A DNA stretch of 64,000 nucleotides from Rhynchopus sp. YZ270_cl-10. Lineage: Eukaryota > Euglenozoa > Diplonemea > Diplonemida > Diplonemidae. The stretch spans positions 930,001 to 994,000 of the forward strand of contig OZ037916.1 of the NCBI GenBank assembly GCA_964035575.1, given 5' to 3'. Made by a program: the position numbers and the translations under genes. Under the pieces are notes generated by a model. It saw nothing but the letters and a program-made list of their open reading frames with translations, was not told the origin of the DNA and did not search any database. Shown piece by piece: positions 27,800 to 38,659 of the stretch. Position 1 is the stretch's first letter; the number at the start of each line of letters is the position of its first letter.

Positions 27800-29042
27800 A
27801 AATGGGGTCACACAGTAAGTCCTTCCCTTTAAAGGGCAGAATCGGAAGTTGTCGGCGGTTCTTTTCTTAGGGAAGGCTTTTTTGATGTGGAATAGGAAAA
27901 AACATATTCTGTTTATTCTAAAATCATTTTTCTAATAGAAAAGAAAAGGAGGGTGTCAAATGAGAAGGGGTTGGCGATGGTCCTGAAATATTGAGGGCTA
28001 ATTTTTCAGGGGTTTTTTTTTGTATTCGTCCTGCTTTTCCTTTTGTGCGTCAATCTTCTACCCCCTACCGTACATTTTTTTAAAAGGAAATGTACGATTT
28101 TTCTATCCTTCTTCGATGAAATAAGATGGAGAGGAAAAGGGGGGTGTTGGTGAAAACACAATTTTTTTTTAATATTTTTTTGATAAATCGTGGAAAGCTT
28201 CTATTCTGCGCAAAAAAGAAGAAAAAAAAATCTTTCCCTGTCCTGCATTATGGCTTTATGCTCTGCCAGTCAGGGAGAGAGAGGAAAGTGGAGAAATACT
28301 TTTATTTTTTTTTTTTGAAAATCCTGAAAAAAATGGCAACAATTTTTGTTTTTGTTTTGTCGTTTTCCTGACAAATAAAAATCAAGAGTATTGAGCGAAA
28401 CAAAATACAAACAAAATGTACCTCCAATACTCTTTAGCAAACACACCTTAAAATAGTGGAAACTATGAAGGTATTTTTTTGTCTAGACGGAACAAAAAAA
28501 AGATATAACAAAATATAGAACAGCTAGTATCATACACGCCACAACCTTATCCCCCCTTCAAAACGTGAAGGAGAATTCCCTTTATTATTTTCGAATAAAA
28601 AAAAAAAACTCCCCCCTTGTTTTTTTGTTGATTTTGGTGACAAAACAAAAAGAAGGGAGGGAGCAATACAACTTAAAAACCGTAAGTCACATACACACAG
28701 CCTTCGAATTTTCTGACAATGTTACCTTCCTAATTTTTTTTTCCCTTCTGTTCCCTTTTTTTCCCCCCTCCAGTGCATGCTTTCTTTCTTTTCTTTTTTC
28801 TTTGCACTATCAACTTCGCTTTAGATGAACTCCTCTTTAAACCTCTTCACCTTTCAAATTTTCCTCATCTTTTCTTTTTTACATTTTTTTTTCCTAAATA
28901 GGTGACCATGCACTAGCGGAGTTATTATCTTCACTTTTCTTTTTCCCCATCTTTTTGTTTTGCCTTGATTCTTCTTCCCCCCCCTTTTTTTTTTTGCTGA
29001 GGGGAGCAGGACACCCACGGCTCAACGCCTTCTGGCCCTACC
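27800..29042. other. Gene-free A/T-rich region
   Basis: Long T and A runs. A short family B end (TTTGCACTATCAACTTCGC) lies at 28800-28819. No gene, RNA or element boundary recognised. Confidence 0.5.
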
Positions 29043-29061
29043 TCCCCCTTTTTTTTTTGTT

Positions 29062-29477
29062 TACATTCTTTTCAAAAAAAGCAAACAGAACATTAAGTTG
29101 ATTGTTTCCTTTCTGATAGTCGTTATTGTGCACTCACAAAAAGTGTTCTTTTCTTTCTTTTAGCCCTTGCTCCTTCTGATGAGCGCGGTCAAAGGGCTGT
29201 TATCCTGGTCAAGGAGCAGACCGCCGAAACCAGACCTTTTTTTTTTTTTTTTACCCGTTTGCTAACGACATCAAAATACAAAGACCTTTTTTTATTTTTT
29301 ATTTTTAAACATTTTTCTTTTCTTGTAGTGAGGCTTCAACAGGAATTAGTCGCTATCTTAACAAAGAAGCGCACCTACCTCTCAACTTACAAAGTACTAC
29401 AATGAAATACAATACAAAACAAACAGAGTAGCAAAAACAAAAACAAAAACAACAAAGTTGAAACAAACTTTTTCAAA
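29062..29477. repeat. Left 416-bp direct repeat
   Basis: Starts TACATTCTTTTC and ends ACTTTTTCAAA. Differs from 30388-30805 mainly in the length of a T-run after the structured segment. Confidence 0.9.
29162..29236 (+). ncRNA. Hammerhead-like catalytic core in permuted strand order, copy 1
   Basis: Parts seen: CTGATGA at 29176-29182; GAAA at 29226-29229; GTC at 29208-29210. Stem I: AAGGAGCA (29211-29218, right after the GTC) with TGCTCCTT (29168-29175, right before CTGATGA). Stem II: G29183 with C29225, then GCGGTC (29185-29190) with GACCGC (29219-29224), one bulged C. Stem III: CTGGT (29205-29209) with ACCAG (29229-29233). A fourth helix, AGCCCTT (29162-29168) with AAGGGCT (29192-29198), is also perfect but shares one base with stem I. 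All junctions match the hammerhead consensus, but the strands occur in the order CTGATGA, cleavage site, GAAA, so folding within one copy is pseudoknotted. A T-run follows. Activity is not shown. Confidence 0.5.
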
Positions 29478-30387
29478 CCCCCCTGTCCCGTTTCTCCGCG
29501 TCTTCTCCTGTGGACGGTCTGCCGGATTCGTGGAGGCGCCGGGCGCCACGGAACCTGCTATGGTCTACCATATTGCCGGATCCAAAAAGAATAATTTGCT
29601 TACTCGACTTCCTACCTAGACGTAGGTAAGAAGTGACAAAACTCCAAGACACAAAAATATAAAAATGCTCTGACTTTCAACATTTTGATATTGGACTAAA
29701 CAGAAAATATGTCTGGAGAAATAAAGTAACCCTTTTTGATGTTGAATAAAAGCCTTTTAAACCTTTTTTTATTTTATTGTGTGTTCTTCTATAGGAACCA
29801 CAGTCAGGCCAGTTTGTCTATTACTGCCAAACTGCCACACTCTGTGGGTGAGGTGTGCTGTCTGTGCGTACCCTCTCTGGTATTGAAAAGATAGAGCGTG
29901 TCAGTGGAATGCATACTCTTTCAAAACAAACGAACTCATGGACGGAGCGAGCAACACAAAAACTTTTTGAACCTTTAAGGGGCTCTCCATACATGTACCG
30001 AGTCAGGCAAGTGATTAAATGCTCACTTGTTTAGTCGCAGAACGCCTGATATGCTCTCAACGATTCATATGCTGCGCAAGGGAGAAAAGATAAGGGGGAG
30101 GGAGGCTAGAGCCTGGTTAGCTCGTGATGGAACCTTGGTACCGTTCCACAATAAACTGATGTATCGGTATGATGATGCATCCCAAACAAGCAATTCAAAG
30201 AACAAAGTGTTGTTAAGCTCTATGTTTTTGACTTTTAGAAAAAAGACTTTGACGTAACGACATGTGTAGACGAGTCACTTTTTCACAGATTTCCTAACAG
30301 AAACGTGTTTATTCCTCTTTCGATGATATCCCAACCATTGTTGTGGATATTGTCTGCCCAGGGTTGGCGAGCTACGATACCCGAAAC
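29478..30387. other. Interior of the composite element
   Basis: Its first 100 bases are unusually GC-rich for this region, with a GTGG-GGCGCC..GGCGCC-CC hairpin near 29531-29550. The rest is mixed sequence with no recognised gene. Age and origin unknown. Confidence 0.5.
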
Positions 30388-30805
30388 TACATTCTTTTCA
30401 AAAAAAGCAAACAGAACATTAAGTTGATTGTTTCCTTTCTGATAGTCGTTATTGTGCACTCACAAAAAGTGTTCTTTTCTTTCTTTTAGCCCTTGCTCCT
30501 TCTGATGAGCGCGGTCAAAGGGCTGTTATCCTGGTCAAGGAGCAGACCGCCGAAACCAGACCTTTTTTTTTTTTTTTTTTACCCGTTTGCTAACGACATC
30601 AAAATACAAAGACCTTTTTTTATTTTTTATTTTTAAACATTTTTCTTTTCTTGTAGTGAGGCTTCAACAGGAATTAGTCGCTATCTTAACAAAGAAGCGC
30701 ACCTACCTCTCAACTTACAAAGTACTACAATGAAATACAATACAAAACAAACAGAGTAGCAAAAACAAAAACAAAAACAACAAAGTTGAAACAAACTTTT
30801 TCAAA
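30388..30805. repeat. Right 416-bp direct repeat
   Basis: Copy of 29062-29477, offset 1326 bases. Confidence 0.9.
30488..30562 (+). ncRNA. Hammerhead-like catalytic core, copy 2
   Basis: Identical to 29162-29236. With two copies on one transcript, the cleavage-site strand of copy 1 can pair with the CTGATGA and GAAA strands of copy 2, which gives the ordinary non-pseudoknotted hammerhead order. Confidence 0.5.
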
Positions 30806-31100
30806 TCCCCCTTTTTTTTTTGGTATCTATCAAACTTCACCGTCGATAGAGCAAAAAAGAAAAAATTAGCAAAAAAAAAAAAAAAAAAAAAATCATACCC
30901 CCTCTTTCTCCCTCTTCTCATCCACACCCCCACCTATCGCCCCTATCACACCCCCCCCCCCCCCCCCCCCGTTGCTGTTTACAAGAGCGCTTTGTCTTTT
31001 ATCGTGGTTGTTCTGTTTTCCTCCCTTTGTGTAAAAGGCGTTGTGCTCTCTAGACATGTCAACTTCCCCTCGCACATTATTTTTTTTTTTGTTTTTTAAA

Positions 31101-31160
31101 CCCGCGGAGTGTCAGTGCTCTGCGTCTCAAAAGGTGCTTCTTTTGCACTATCAATTTCAC
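31101..31160. repeat. Family B module
   Basis: CCCGCGGAGTGTCAGTGCTC through TTTTGCACTATCAATTTCAC. Degenerate relatives follow at 31501-31557 and 31657-31708, so three lie within 600 bp. Confidence 0.6.
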
Positions 31161-32645
31161 ATTTTTATCTCTCTCGGGAGAGCTAGGCAGAATTATCGAA
31201 AAAAAAAATAGTTTTTTTTTTTTTCGTTGCTCAATTACCCTGTTGGAGGGGAGGGGGGTGGTGATTGACGACCGTATCGGAGGAGCTATTTCTCCTTTTT
31301 AAGCTACGCTAAAGAAATCTCTCTTTTTTTGCATCACTTATTTGTGCAATAGTGATGTGGTCGAAGGCTGCATGGCGACATTGTAAAAACTTTGTAAAAA
31401 AATCTTGCGCTTCGATTATATCATAGAGATTCATCCCAAATTTATTCTTTGGATACACTGAGGGCTTTGTATTTCAATTCAAGACAACATTTCTTACCAG
31501 TACCCTGCGTCCGCCGATGAATGGTGAGGCGTTTTTGCACTTTCAATTTCTCTTTCTTTCTGAGTATCACCGACAAAAAAAAAGGGGGCTTTAAGCACTA
31601 TGCGTCCAACTGAGTAATCTCATGGACTTTTCTTTGTGTTAGTTTTTGTGCTAGTGAAAACTGCGTCCCAGAAGGCGTTTGTTTTTACACTTCTATCAAC
31701 TTCACTTTTTTTTGTATTTTTTTTTTAGCAACAAATACATTTTCCCCTTTTGCCATGTTGCCCATTGCTCTTATGAGTGTAGGGATTTTTTTTGCAGATT
31801 TCTAAATGGCATTTACCTTGTCTTTTGACATGGTGATTTTTTTTTTTTGTCGAAACCGTGCTGGGGGGAATAAAGAATTGGTGATCATCCCTCGGGTGTC
31901 TAACCAAGTTTTCAAAGAAAATAATTTTTGGGAGGCGGGAGTACCGTAACCGAGGAAGGTTAAGGCACGATAATGCATTTCCCGCGATAAATTAGCGTTG
32001 CTATTGTTCCTTAGCTTTTTTTCTCTTTTTTTCTCGGTTTTCCGGTATATGCCACTATTCTGTTCTGCCTCATTTCTCTTATCTCTGCCTCATCAATACT
32101 CTTGTCGATATCATTTTCCTTAAATTTTCCTCACCCTTTTCCCCCGTTTGCTCGCCCCACGCCCCTCCCCCTTCAGTTATTAAAACAATATGCAGTCCTG
32201 ACACTATGTCATTCGTTACAGAGGACGTTATGCCTAATCTATCAATTTCACTTTTTAAGTGGCCACAAAACAAAGCACCCGAGGCTTAGGTAAGGATCTA
32301 ACCTTTTTTAAAATTATTTTTTTTTTGCATGAGCTCTCGCGTTTGAGCACGTTTCAACTACGTTTTTTGGCCGTTAAAATATGGCTGGGGTATAATGATT
32401 CACCGAGCGATTGTGAACCGCCTCCGTTCTCTTACAGTACGGAACACCCATATCCCCCACCCTTTGCATGATGCTCGACTGAGATGCGTTTGAGCACGTT
32501 TCAACCTACTATTTTTTTTTTGGGTCTCCGCAACCCTCTCCAGATCCGATCGTGAAAAATGCATGTAACACTCTGTGCACAAGAACCTCCAGTCGTTCAC
32601 AGATCAACGTAGATGAAACAAAAATAAATTTTTGTATGGGGTATA

Positions 32646-32692
32646 GTGGAGCGCTGTGTCTACACTAATACAACCAAATTTTCAAAAAAAAA
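32646..32692. repeat. Family D repeat
   Basis: GTGGAGCGCTGTGTCTACAC to ACAACCAAATTTTCAAAAAA. Confidence 0.55.
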
Positions 32693-32818
32693 GAATACAC
32701 GGGGCTACAGCACATAACTCAAAGATGAAACGAATCTTCCGTCGTAAAAAACAAAAATAGCGTTCCTTTTTTTGTAGCAGTCTGTGTACGAAGAGAGACA
32801 CAAGCCTTTTTTTGTGGG

Positions 32819-32883
32819 TTCGATAACCCGCGGAGTGTCAGTGCCTGCATCCCAGAGGCGTTTTGCACTATCAACTTCACTTT
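32819..32883. repeat. Family B module, good copy
   Basis: AACCCGCGGAGTGTCAGTGC, CCCAGAGGCGTTTTGC, ACTATCAACTTCACTTT. No gene follows within 3 kb, so the module is not tied to start codons everywhere. Confidence 0.65.
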
Positions 32884-33219
32884 TTTTTTTCCCCTTCTCT
32901 TTTTCAACTCTTTCAATTCAGCTTATGCATTCATGCCAATGAAGCAACCATTTTTTTTCATAAAAGAAGACACTTTTTTTTTTTGTGTTGTGTGGATATT
33001 TCTCCTGGAAGGGGGGGTCAACACATAACCCAAAAAAAAAGCGAAGTGTTTCTAGAAAACCCTAAAAAAATAAATTGTCAACGATTTATCGGCAAATGTT
33101 GAGAGCCTAGATTCTCACTTAAAGTGAGCAAATTAGGCGATTGTTGGTAGATACAAAAAAAATTACATGATATTCACGTCTAAATGACGCTCGCTTTCTT
33201 TTTGTTTTTGTAATCAAGG

Positions 33220-33262
33220 TGACAAAGCACGGGAGGCTTAGGTTCATCTTACAACCTTTTCA
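33220..33262. repeat. Family E repeat (GTGACTAAGCACGAGAGGCT)
   Basis: GGTGACAAAGCACGGGAGGC then TTAGGTTCATCTTACAACC. Other copies: 11819-11862, 35815-35850, 48187-48231, 56501-56552, 58286-58322, 58480-58522. Confidence 0.6.
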
Positions 33263-33433
33263 TAACCACAACAAACACAAACAAAAAAAGCAAGGGTACT
33301 TCTTTAGCACCCTCTGTACCTTCTTTTCATTAGAAAAAGAATGTATATGAAACAATCTTACAACCTTTTCATTTTTTTGGTACACTGTCACAAGAGGGCT
33401 TTGTATTTTTCAACTCTACTTTTTGGGGTGGCG

Positions 33434-33600
33434 ACAAGGGGGGTCGGAACTGGGCAGTCACGAAAAATCACGAAGAATCACAAAGAATCATTTTTCTTCT
33501 TTGTGATTCTTTGCGACAGGTCGTGATTTTTTGTGACCTTTTTGCGATTTTTTGTGATTTTTTGTGATGTTTTGTGATGTTTTGTGATTTTTTGTGATCG
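33434..33600. repeat. GTGATTTTTT minisatellite with foldback end
   Basis: A 10-bp unit (GTGATTTTTT) repeats with small changes at 33530-33600. Before it lie inverted units (AAAAATCACGAAGAATCAC), so the left part folds back. The same unit forms a second array at 34033-34125. Confidence 0.75.
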
Positions 33601-33639
33601 GCATATTTTGAGATGAGCTTTTTTTTTGTCCCACTCTGG

Positions 33640-33800
33640 CACTGTGTATGCTGTGTATACCGTGAAAACTGTGTATACTGTGTATACCGTGAAAACTGTG
33701 TATACTGTGGAAATTGACCAAAAACGAGAACTTGTCCATTTCGGCAAATTGACCCCACCACTGGCCAGACGGATTCCGGAAATGCAAATGCCGATGTTTA
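33640..33800. repeat. GAAATTGACC cassette with few TGTATACTG units
   Basis: Irregular CTGTGTATAC units (33642-33707) lead into GGAAATTGACCAAAAACGAG, then TTTCGGCAAATTGACCCCAC and CCGGAAATGCAAATGCCG. The same cassette follows the long minisatellites at 42119-42424 and 63447-63880, so this is a short-array member of one family. Confidence 0.75.
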
Positions 33801-34032
33801 AAAATTTCACCAATGAAAACAAAACAAAAATTTCCAACAACAAACAACACATGAATGCCCCCCAAAACGGCATGACATCTGGTAGAAACAGGGTAGGGAA
33901 TCGGTTATGCAGCCACGCCGAAAAAGTTCAATTTTAAGCGAAACTTACACGCAGAACTGAGAACAACTGAGCACAACTGAACACAATTCCACCACAATTA
34001 CAGCACAATTGCAGCAGCCCAAAACGGTACAC

Positions 34033-34125
34033 TTTTGTGATTTTTTGTGATTTTTTGTGATTTTTTGTGATTTTTCGTGATTTTTTGTGAATTTTTGTGA
34101 TTTTTTGTGATCGAGAGAATTTGAA
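34033..34125. repeat. GTGATTTTTT minisatellite, second array
   Basis: About nine units of the 10-bp repeat with few changes. It is preceded by ACAATTACAGCAC-type units and AAAACGGTACACTT, also seen near the 42-kb array. Confidence 0.8.
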
Positions 34126-34186
34126 AATATTTTTTGTGAATATTTTTTTCCACACCCCCCCTGTCGCCACCCCACTTTTTTTTATA

Positions 34187-34272
34187 CAGTCCCGACCGAT
34201 ATTACGGCGGTCAAAATTATGGCCGGATTTTGGGTTCGGACATAATTTCGACCGTTCGTACTATCGGGACTG
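34187..34272. mobile_element. TA-flanked foldback element, 86 bp
   Basis: Ends CAGTCCCGA and TCGGGACTG are inverted; similarity continues through GGTC.AAATTATG. TA flanks both ends (34185-34186, 34273-34274). The CAGT start and TA target resemble Tc1/mariner or pogo-type MITEs. Confidence 0.65.
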
Positions 34273-34756
34273 TATACATAATGTCATGTTAATATTTTAC
34301 CATATCGTTGCAAAGTTCTTTTAAAAGTGCTCATTCAGATCTACGAAACTTTCTGTAGCATCTGATATGTGCGTTTACCCCCCTTTTGTTAGAAAGAACC
34401 CAACCGCTTCTTCCAAAGCTAAAATGATTGGAGAAAAAGAAGGAGAAAAAAAAAACAAAAAAAAGGCAACAACGCTACCGACGGATACCCCCCCTTCTTT
34501 GTGTTACACACCTTACCCTCTCAACAAGGCTTTCTGTTCTACTGAATTCAAAGTGTATGAGTTTAATGTGTTTTTTATGCCCTTTTTTTTTAGATGTGTA
34601 TGCTGCGTGAGACATATTCATCTCGTTTTATCTTTACTTTATTGATTCAAAAGAAAACGTAGTCCCAAAAAAAAACGTCAAAAAAAATGGACAGTGTGCG
34701 CACTGCTTGCGTGGCAGTTACACTGGTCCAGCAGATAATCAAAAAAAAAAAGAAAA

Positions 34757-34827
34757 GTGGAGATTGCACAAACTGTGGCAACACAAAACCGAGGCAATCT
34801 ACACTAACTCCAACAATTTTTTCAAAA
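34757..34827. repeat. Family C repeat followed by partial family D
   Basis: A family C copy (GTGGAGATTGCACAAACTGT to CCAACAATTTTTTCAAAATAG) runs directly into a truncated family D copy (34828-34860). Confidence 0.6.
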
Positions 34828-35663
34828 TAGTGGAGATCATCCTGTACACTAATACAAAAAAAAACTGTTATGTTGTGATATTGTAAACGCAACAAAAGAA
34901 AATTATAAAGCACTGAAAAGCTACGTATGTATTCCAACTATAGAGAGAACCTAAAGGACGCAGTGAGAAAGAATGGCCTAAAAGGGCCGAGAGTTGAGGG
35001 GAGGGGAAGCCTACATCTGATCTGCACCCCACCTGTTCAGGTTTCCTTCAGTTTTTTTTTTAAACTCTTTTCTCTGTTATGTTCTGTTGTTATTTTGTCT
35101 TTTATGGTCTTTTTTAAATAAAATCTTAGTGGCCACCAGCATATAAAGCACGACTGATAAAATGCACAGAAGTTAATTACTGCGTTTTTCGATACTATTT
35201 TTGCCACCTTTTTGGATTCTTGAAAAAAAAAATATTGAGTCCATTTGTAAAGAATACCCTTTTTAAAAGATGTACCCCCTTAGGTGTCTATTTTTTCCCC
35301 CTCATTCTTTCGAATTTTCTTTTTCTGGTTTGTTTAGTTTTGTTGAACGGTGTTTTTACCACCTTTTTTGTTTTTTTAAATATACCTTACAGTTTCTCTT
35401 AAGGTCTTCCAAAAGGGGAAAAAAATCATATTATGCCCACTATGCACTAAGGAATCTACATAATGTGGTCAGGGAAGGGAGTCTAAAAATGCCACTTCAT
35501 TCCTTCTCTCCAGCCCCCCTTTGTCCCCTTTCCCCCCATACCCATCCCCTTGTTTACAAAACAACCACCACCCACTCCCTCGGGGTCAAAAAACCCCCCT
35601 GCAAGATTTCCTTCAGGGTTTGTGATTTAGATGTGTATGCAGCGGCATATTCATTCATTCCCC

Positions 35664-35870
35664 ATGACGGTGAAGTAAAATTTTGATGGATTTTTTTTAT
35701 AATTTGGTTTCACCGTTGGCTTGCAAACGGTGAAAACCACAAGTCAAGTCATTTACGGTGACTAAGCGCGAGTGATGAATAACCAATGTTCAAAACATTA
35801 AGTAATCTAATCAGACTAAGCGCAAGAGGTTTAGATTCATCTGATAACCTTTTGTTTACTTCACCGTCAC
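35664..35870. repeat. Foldback sharing the ACGGTGAAGTA end motif
   Basis: GACGGTGAAGTAAA near 35664 and TTTACTTCACCGTC near 35857 are inverted. The end motif is that of the MITE at 5113-5382, but the interior differs (it holds family E-like sequence) and no target duplication was found. Confidence 0.5.
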
Positions 35871-36215
35871 CGTCACGTGCCCACCCATCAGCCCACCACC
35901 CCTTTCTGACTGATAGACTGCGTGCATTATGCGGCTCCAAGTAGGACCCGTGTTTTCACCCATCTTTTTGTCGTTGATTATATTAGAAAAACTCCTCAAC
36001 CCTCACATCCTCTTGTACTTGAAAAAAATTCCCTCTATTTTTTATCCCCGTTTTTCTTTTCCTTGATCACTCCCCCTTCTTGGCTTCCCCACTTAACCGT
36101 AAACAAAAAAAGGACTCCGTTGGTTTATTCACTCATTCTCTCCTTCACCACTTTACCACAAAGACACCCAGGGGCCTCTGCCAAAAAGAGCTTGACCTAA
36201 GCGCCCCTATACAAC

Positions 36216-38659
36216 ATGCCTCCGATGGGCAAGAAGAACCGGAGCAACGCCAACGCAAAGGCGGGGAAGTACACCGCGGTATGTTGAAATGCAAAAAATA
36301 CACTGTTTAGGGGCATTTTTTTGCCGTTATTCGGAAGTAGCCTTCGCACCCTTAGTGAGTGTGTAAAAAAAAAATATGTCTTTTGTTATAGTGGAGCACA
36401 CTCTAGGGTGGCTACACTAATACAACCAAGTTTTCAAAAAATGTCTTTTTTTGAATTGTATTTACGCACCACCAATCGCCCGCAGAACCAGCTGTTCACC
36501 GGATTCATGGTGGTGACCATGAGCTTCCTGGTGTTCGCCATGTGGCCCGAGTCGACTGAGTCCCGTGGCTATGACAGCATGCTCACGCGCATGGGTATCC
36601 GTCGTGCCCGTGTCGAGGTGGGGTGTGAGTGGGTCGGAAACGACCACACGTGCTTCCTCCAGGCCAAGCGTCAGGTGCAGCGTGGTGAGAAGATGTTCCA
36701 GATCCCTACCGAGGCTGTCATGCAGGCTGCCACCATCAAGGAAGAACCTGCTCTCAGTATGTCACACAACACATCACACATTTGGAAAATGTTCCCCTTC
36801 ACTTCCCCGCACAGCACCCACACACACACCACATGGCCACATTCTGCGCAAGACTCCCCCTATGAGTTATCAAACACACACCACACCACAGAGGAGATCC
36901 TCAGCATGGAGAGCGAAGCACTCAAGTCTGCCATGCAGGAGAGCGGCCTTGTGCACGAGTACTTCTTCCAGCCCTTCGCCGTCTTCTTCAAGATCTGGCA
37001 TGAGTACAAGATGGGCAGCAGCAGCGAGCTCTACCAGTGGATCTCCATGATGCCCAAGCAGCCCAACCACGGTATGCCTTCCTCTGGTTCCTCGGTTGCT
37101 CGGGGATGTGTAGTGATGCGCCTGTAGAGTTTTAACATTTCTTCACATCAGGAATCTACTTCAGCAAGAACGAGGCGGAGTGCCTCGACAAGCTGACCTT
37201 CTCCGAGCTGAACAACACCCTCACCTACGCCAAGAACTTCGCGAACGTTGTGCGCTCGATCTGCGCCGTGCACAGCTCCGTGTACTCGTGCTCGTACCTG
37301 GACGAGAAGTCGCTTGACGAGGAGGCCATGTGGGCGTTCTCCATGCTCCAGCAGCGGTATGTTCACCAGACCACATGCCCATTCTACACCACACCACCCA
37401 CAGCACCTGGGGAGAGTTCCGCTCGCCTATGTTCATCCCCCTTGTCGACTTCTCCTTCGCACACCCGGACCTCTGCTCGCCCAACGGCGACAAGGACGTG
37501 AAGTGCTCGGGCAGAGACAAGCAGCACTTCCTCATCCCGCAGCAGGAGCCCGGTGACCAGACGCTCACCTTCAAGTCGAACTTCCCTGGTATGCACCAAT
37601 CCTTTGTCAACATTACCACATCCCCATCCCACAGCCATGAAGGGCGACAAGCTCTACTCCACCTCGCACAACCGTGCCCCCTGGGAGACCCTCAGCGTCT
37701 TCGGATACGCCGACTACGCCGCCTCTGTCATCCCCGACCTCGTCTTCGCCAACCGCTTCCAGAAGTTCCAGCAGGAGCACAAGCTCGACCTCCAGGCCGT
37801 CACCGAGGACCACCCCCTCAAGAAGTGCGGCAGCCGCCAGCAGATGGTGTGGAGGGAGTCTGGCCTGCCCACCCCCGAACTCCGCGCATGGTATGCCCTT
37901 CCTGTTCTTTTAACCCCCTTTAAAAACCCCGAACAAAATTCATTTCCGCGAAAAATGAAAAAAAACGTTCCCACTAAGGACTGCCGTCCATAAAAAGCTG
38001 CAAGGAATGGTTGAGGGAGACCGCCCAAACCTTCCGTTTTCCCTTGGAGGTACAACGTAGTTCACCCAAGGTGGGTGCTTCAACAAATCAACACTATCAC
38101 AAACTGGTCCTACAAGGGGTCACGCATACCTACCCTATACACCACACCCTCACAACTCCCCCACACAGCTGGACCGGCATGCTCTACTTCACTGAGTTCC
38201 CCCACCACCTCTACTACGACGAGGAGGCACGTGACTCGTACAAGGCCCACTTCGACGAGCCCATCAACAAGCTGAAGTCGAAGTACCTCGCGAACCGCGC
38301 CATGGCAGCCTCCGTGCAGGTATGGCACACCATCCCCTACCCTCTCCCCCTTCTCCCCTTCAACGCAATCTGCAATACAGCAAATCGCCGACTACGTTGC
38401 CCCCCCCGCCGGCGCCACTCAGTGCGACCTCCAGGAGGGCCGTCTGCCCATCATCAAGGCAACCTACGAGATCTCGAACACCCTCTTCCAGCGCATCCAG
38501 GCCAAGAGCAACGAGCGCACCAAGGAGTCCTTCGCCAAGTGGTCCGCCCAGGACTCTACCGCTGATGTCAACGTCCCCGAGCCGGTTGCACAGCCCAAGG
38601 CCGTTGTTGAGGAGGACGCAGCCACTGACAACGGTGATGAGACTGACATCCAGGAATAG
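36216..38659 (+). CDS. SET-domain methyltransferase (LSMT/SETD3-like) with N-terminal membrane anchor
   Basis: Eight exons: 36216-36278, 36486-36756, 36892-37071, 37152-37356, 37404-37588, 37635-37890, 38169-38319, 38381-38659, giving 529 residues. A basic 20-residue start is followed by a membrane segment (LFTGFMVVTMSFLVFAMW), then EWVGNDHTCFLQAKRQVQRG (the split SET N-part, ..R.I..GE..F.IP), a helical insert with SSELYQWISMMPKQPNH, and MFIPLVDFSFAHP at the position of the family's LVPxxDxxNH. The AdoMet-binding NH is replaced by AH, so activity is uncertain. The C-terminal part (about 300-500) is helical like the substrate-binding lobe, ending in an acidic tail. Donors are all GTATG. Intron 1 carries a family D repeat. 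Confidence 0.75.
36391..36440. repeat. Family D repeat in SET-gene intron 1
   Basis: GTGGAGCACACTCTAGGGTG to ACAACCAAGTTTTCAAAAAA, 46 bp before the acceptor of exon 2. Confidence 0.65.

Larger units (their letters stand above)
29060..30805. mobile_element. Composite element with 416-bp direct repeats, retrozyme/TRIM-like
   Basis: Two direct repeats of about 416 bp (29062-29477 and 30388-30805, nearly identical) enclose about 910 bp. The sequence TCCCCC followed by 9-10 T and G flanks both ends (29043-29059 and 30806-30821), possibly a target duplication, though it is low-complexity. The interior has no coding capacity beyond a 76-codon frame. Repeats at both ends, no genes and a hammerhead-like RNA in each repeat recall retrozymes, which are non-autonomous LTR elements. 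The near-identity of the repeats suggests a recent insertion. A plain segmental duplication is the alternative. Confidence 0.5.
30822..36215. other. 5.4-kb gene-free region
   Basis: A C-run lies near 30950-30970. Family B, C, D and E modules, a minisatellite-linked cassette (33640-33800), GTGATTTTTT arrays and two foldbacks (34187-34272, 35664-35870) are listed separately. No credible gene. Confidence 0.6.

Noticed and set aside
29162-29236. Ordinary type I, II or III hammerhead, or box C/D snoRNA, for the same segment
   Set aside because: No linear order of the strands fits types I-III within one copy, and no CTGA box D follows the TGATGA box. The permuted reading is kept instead.
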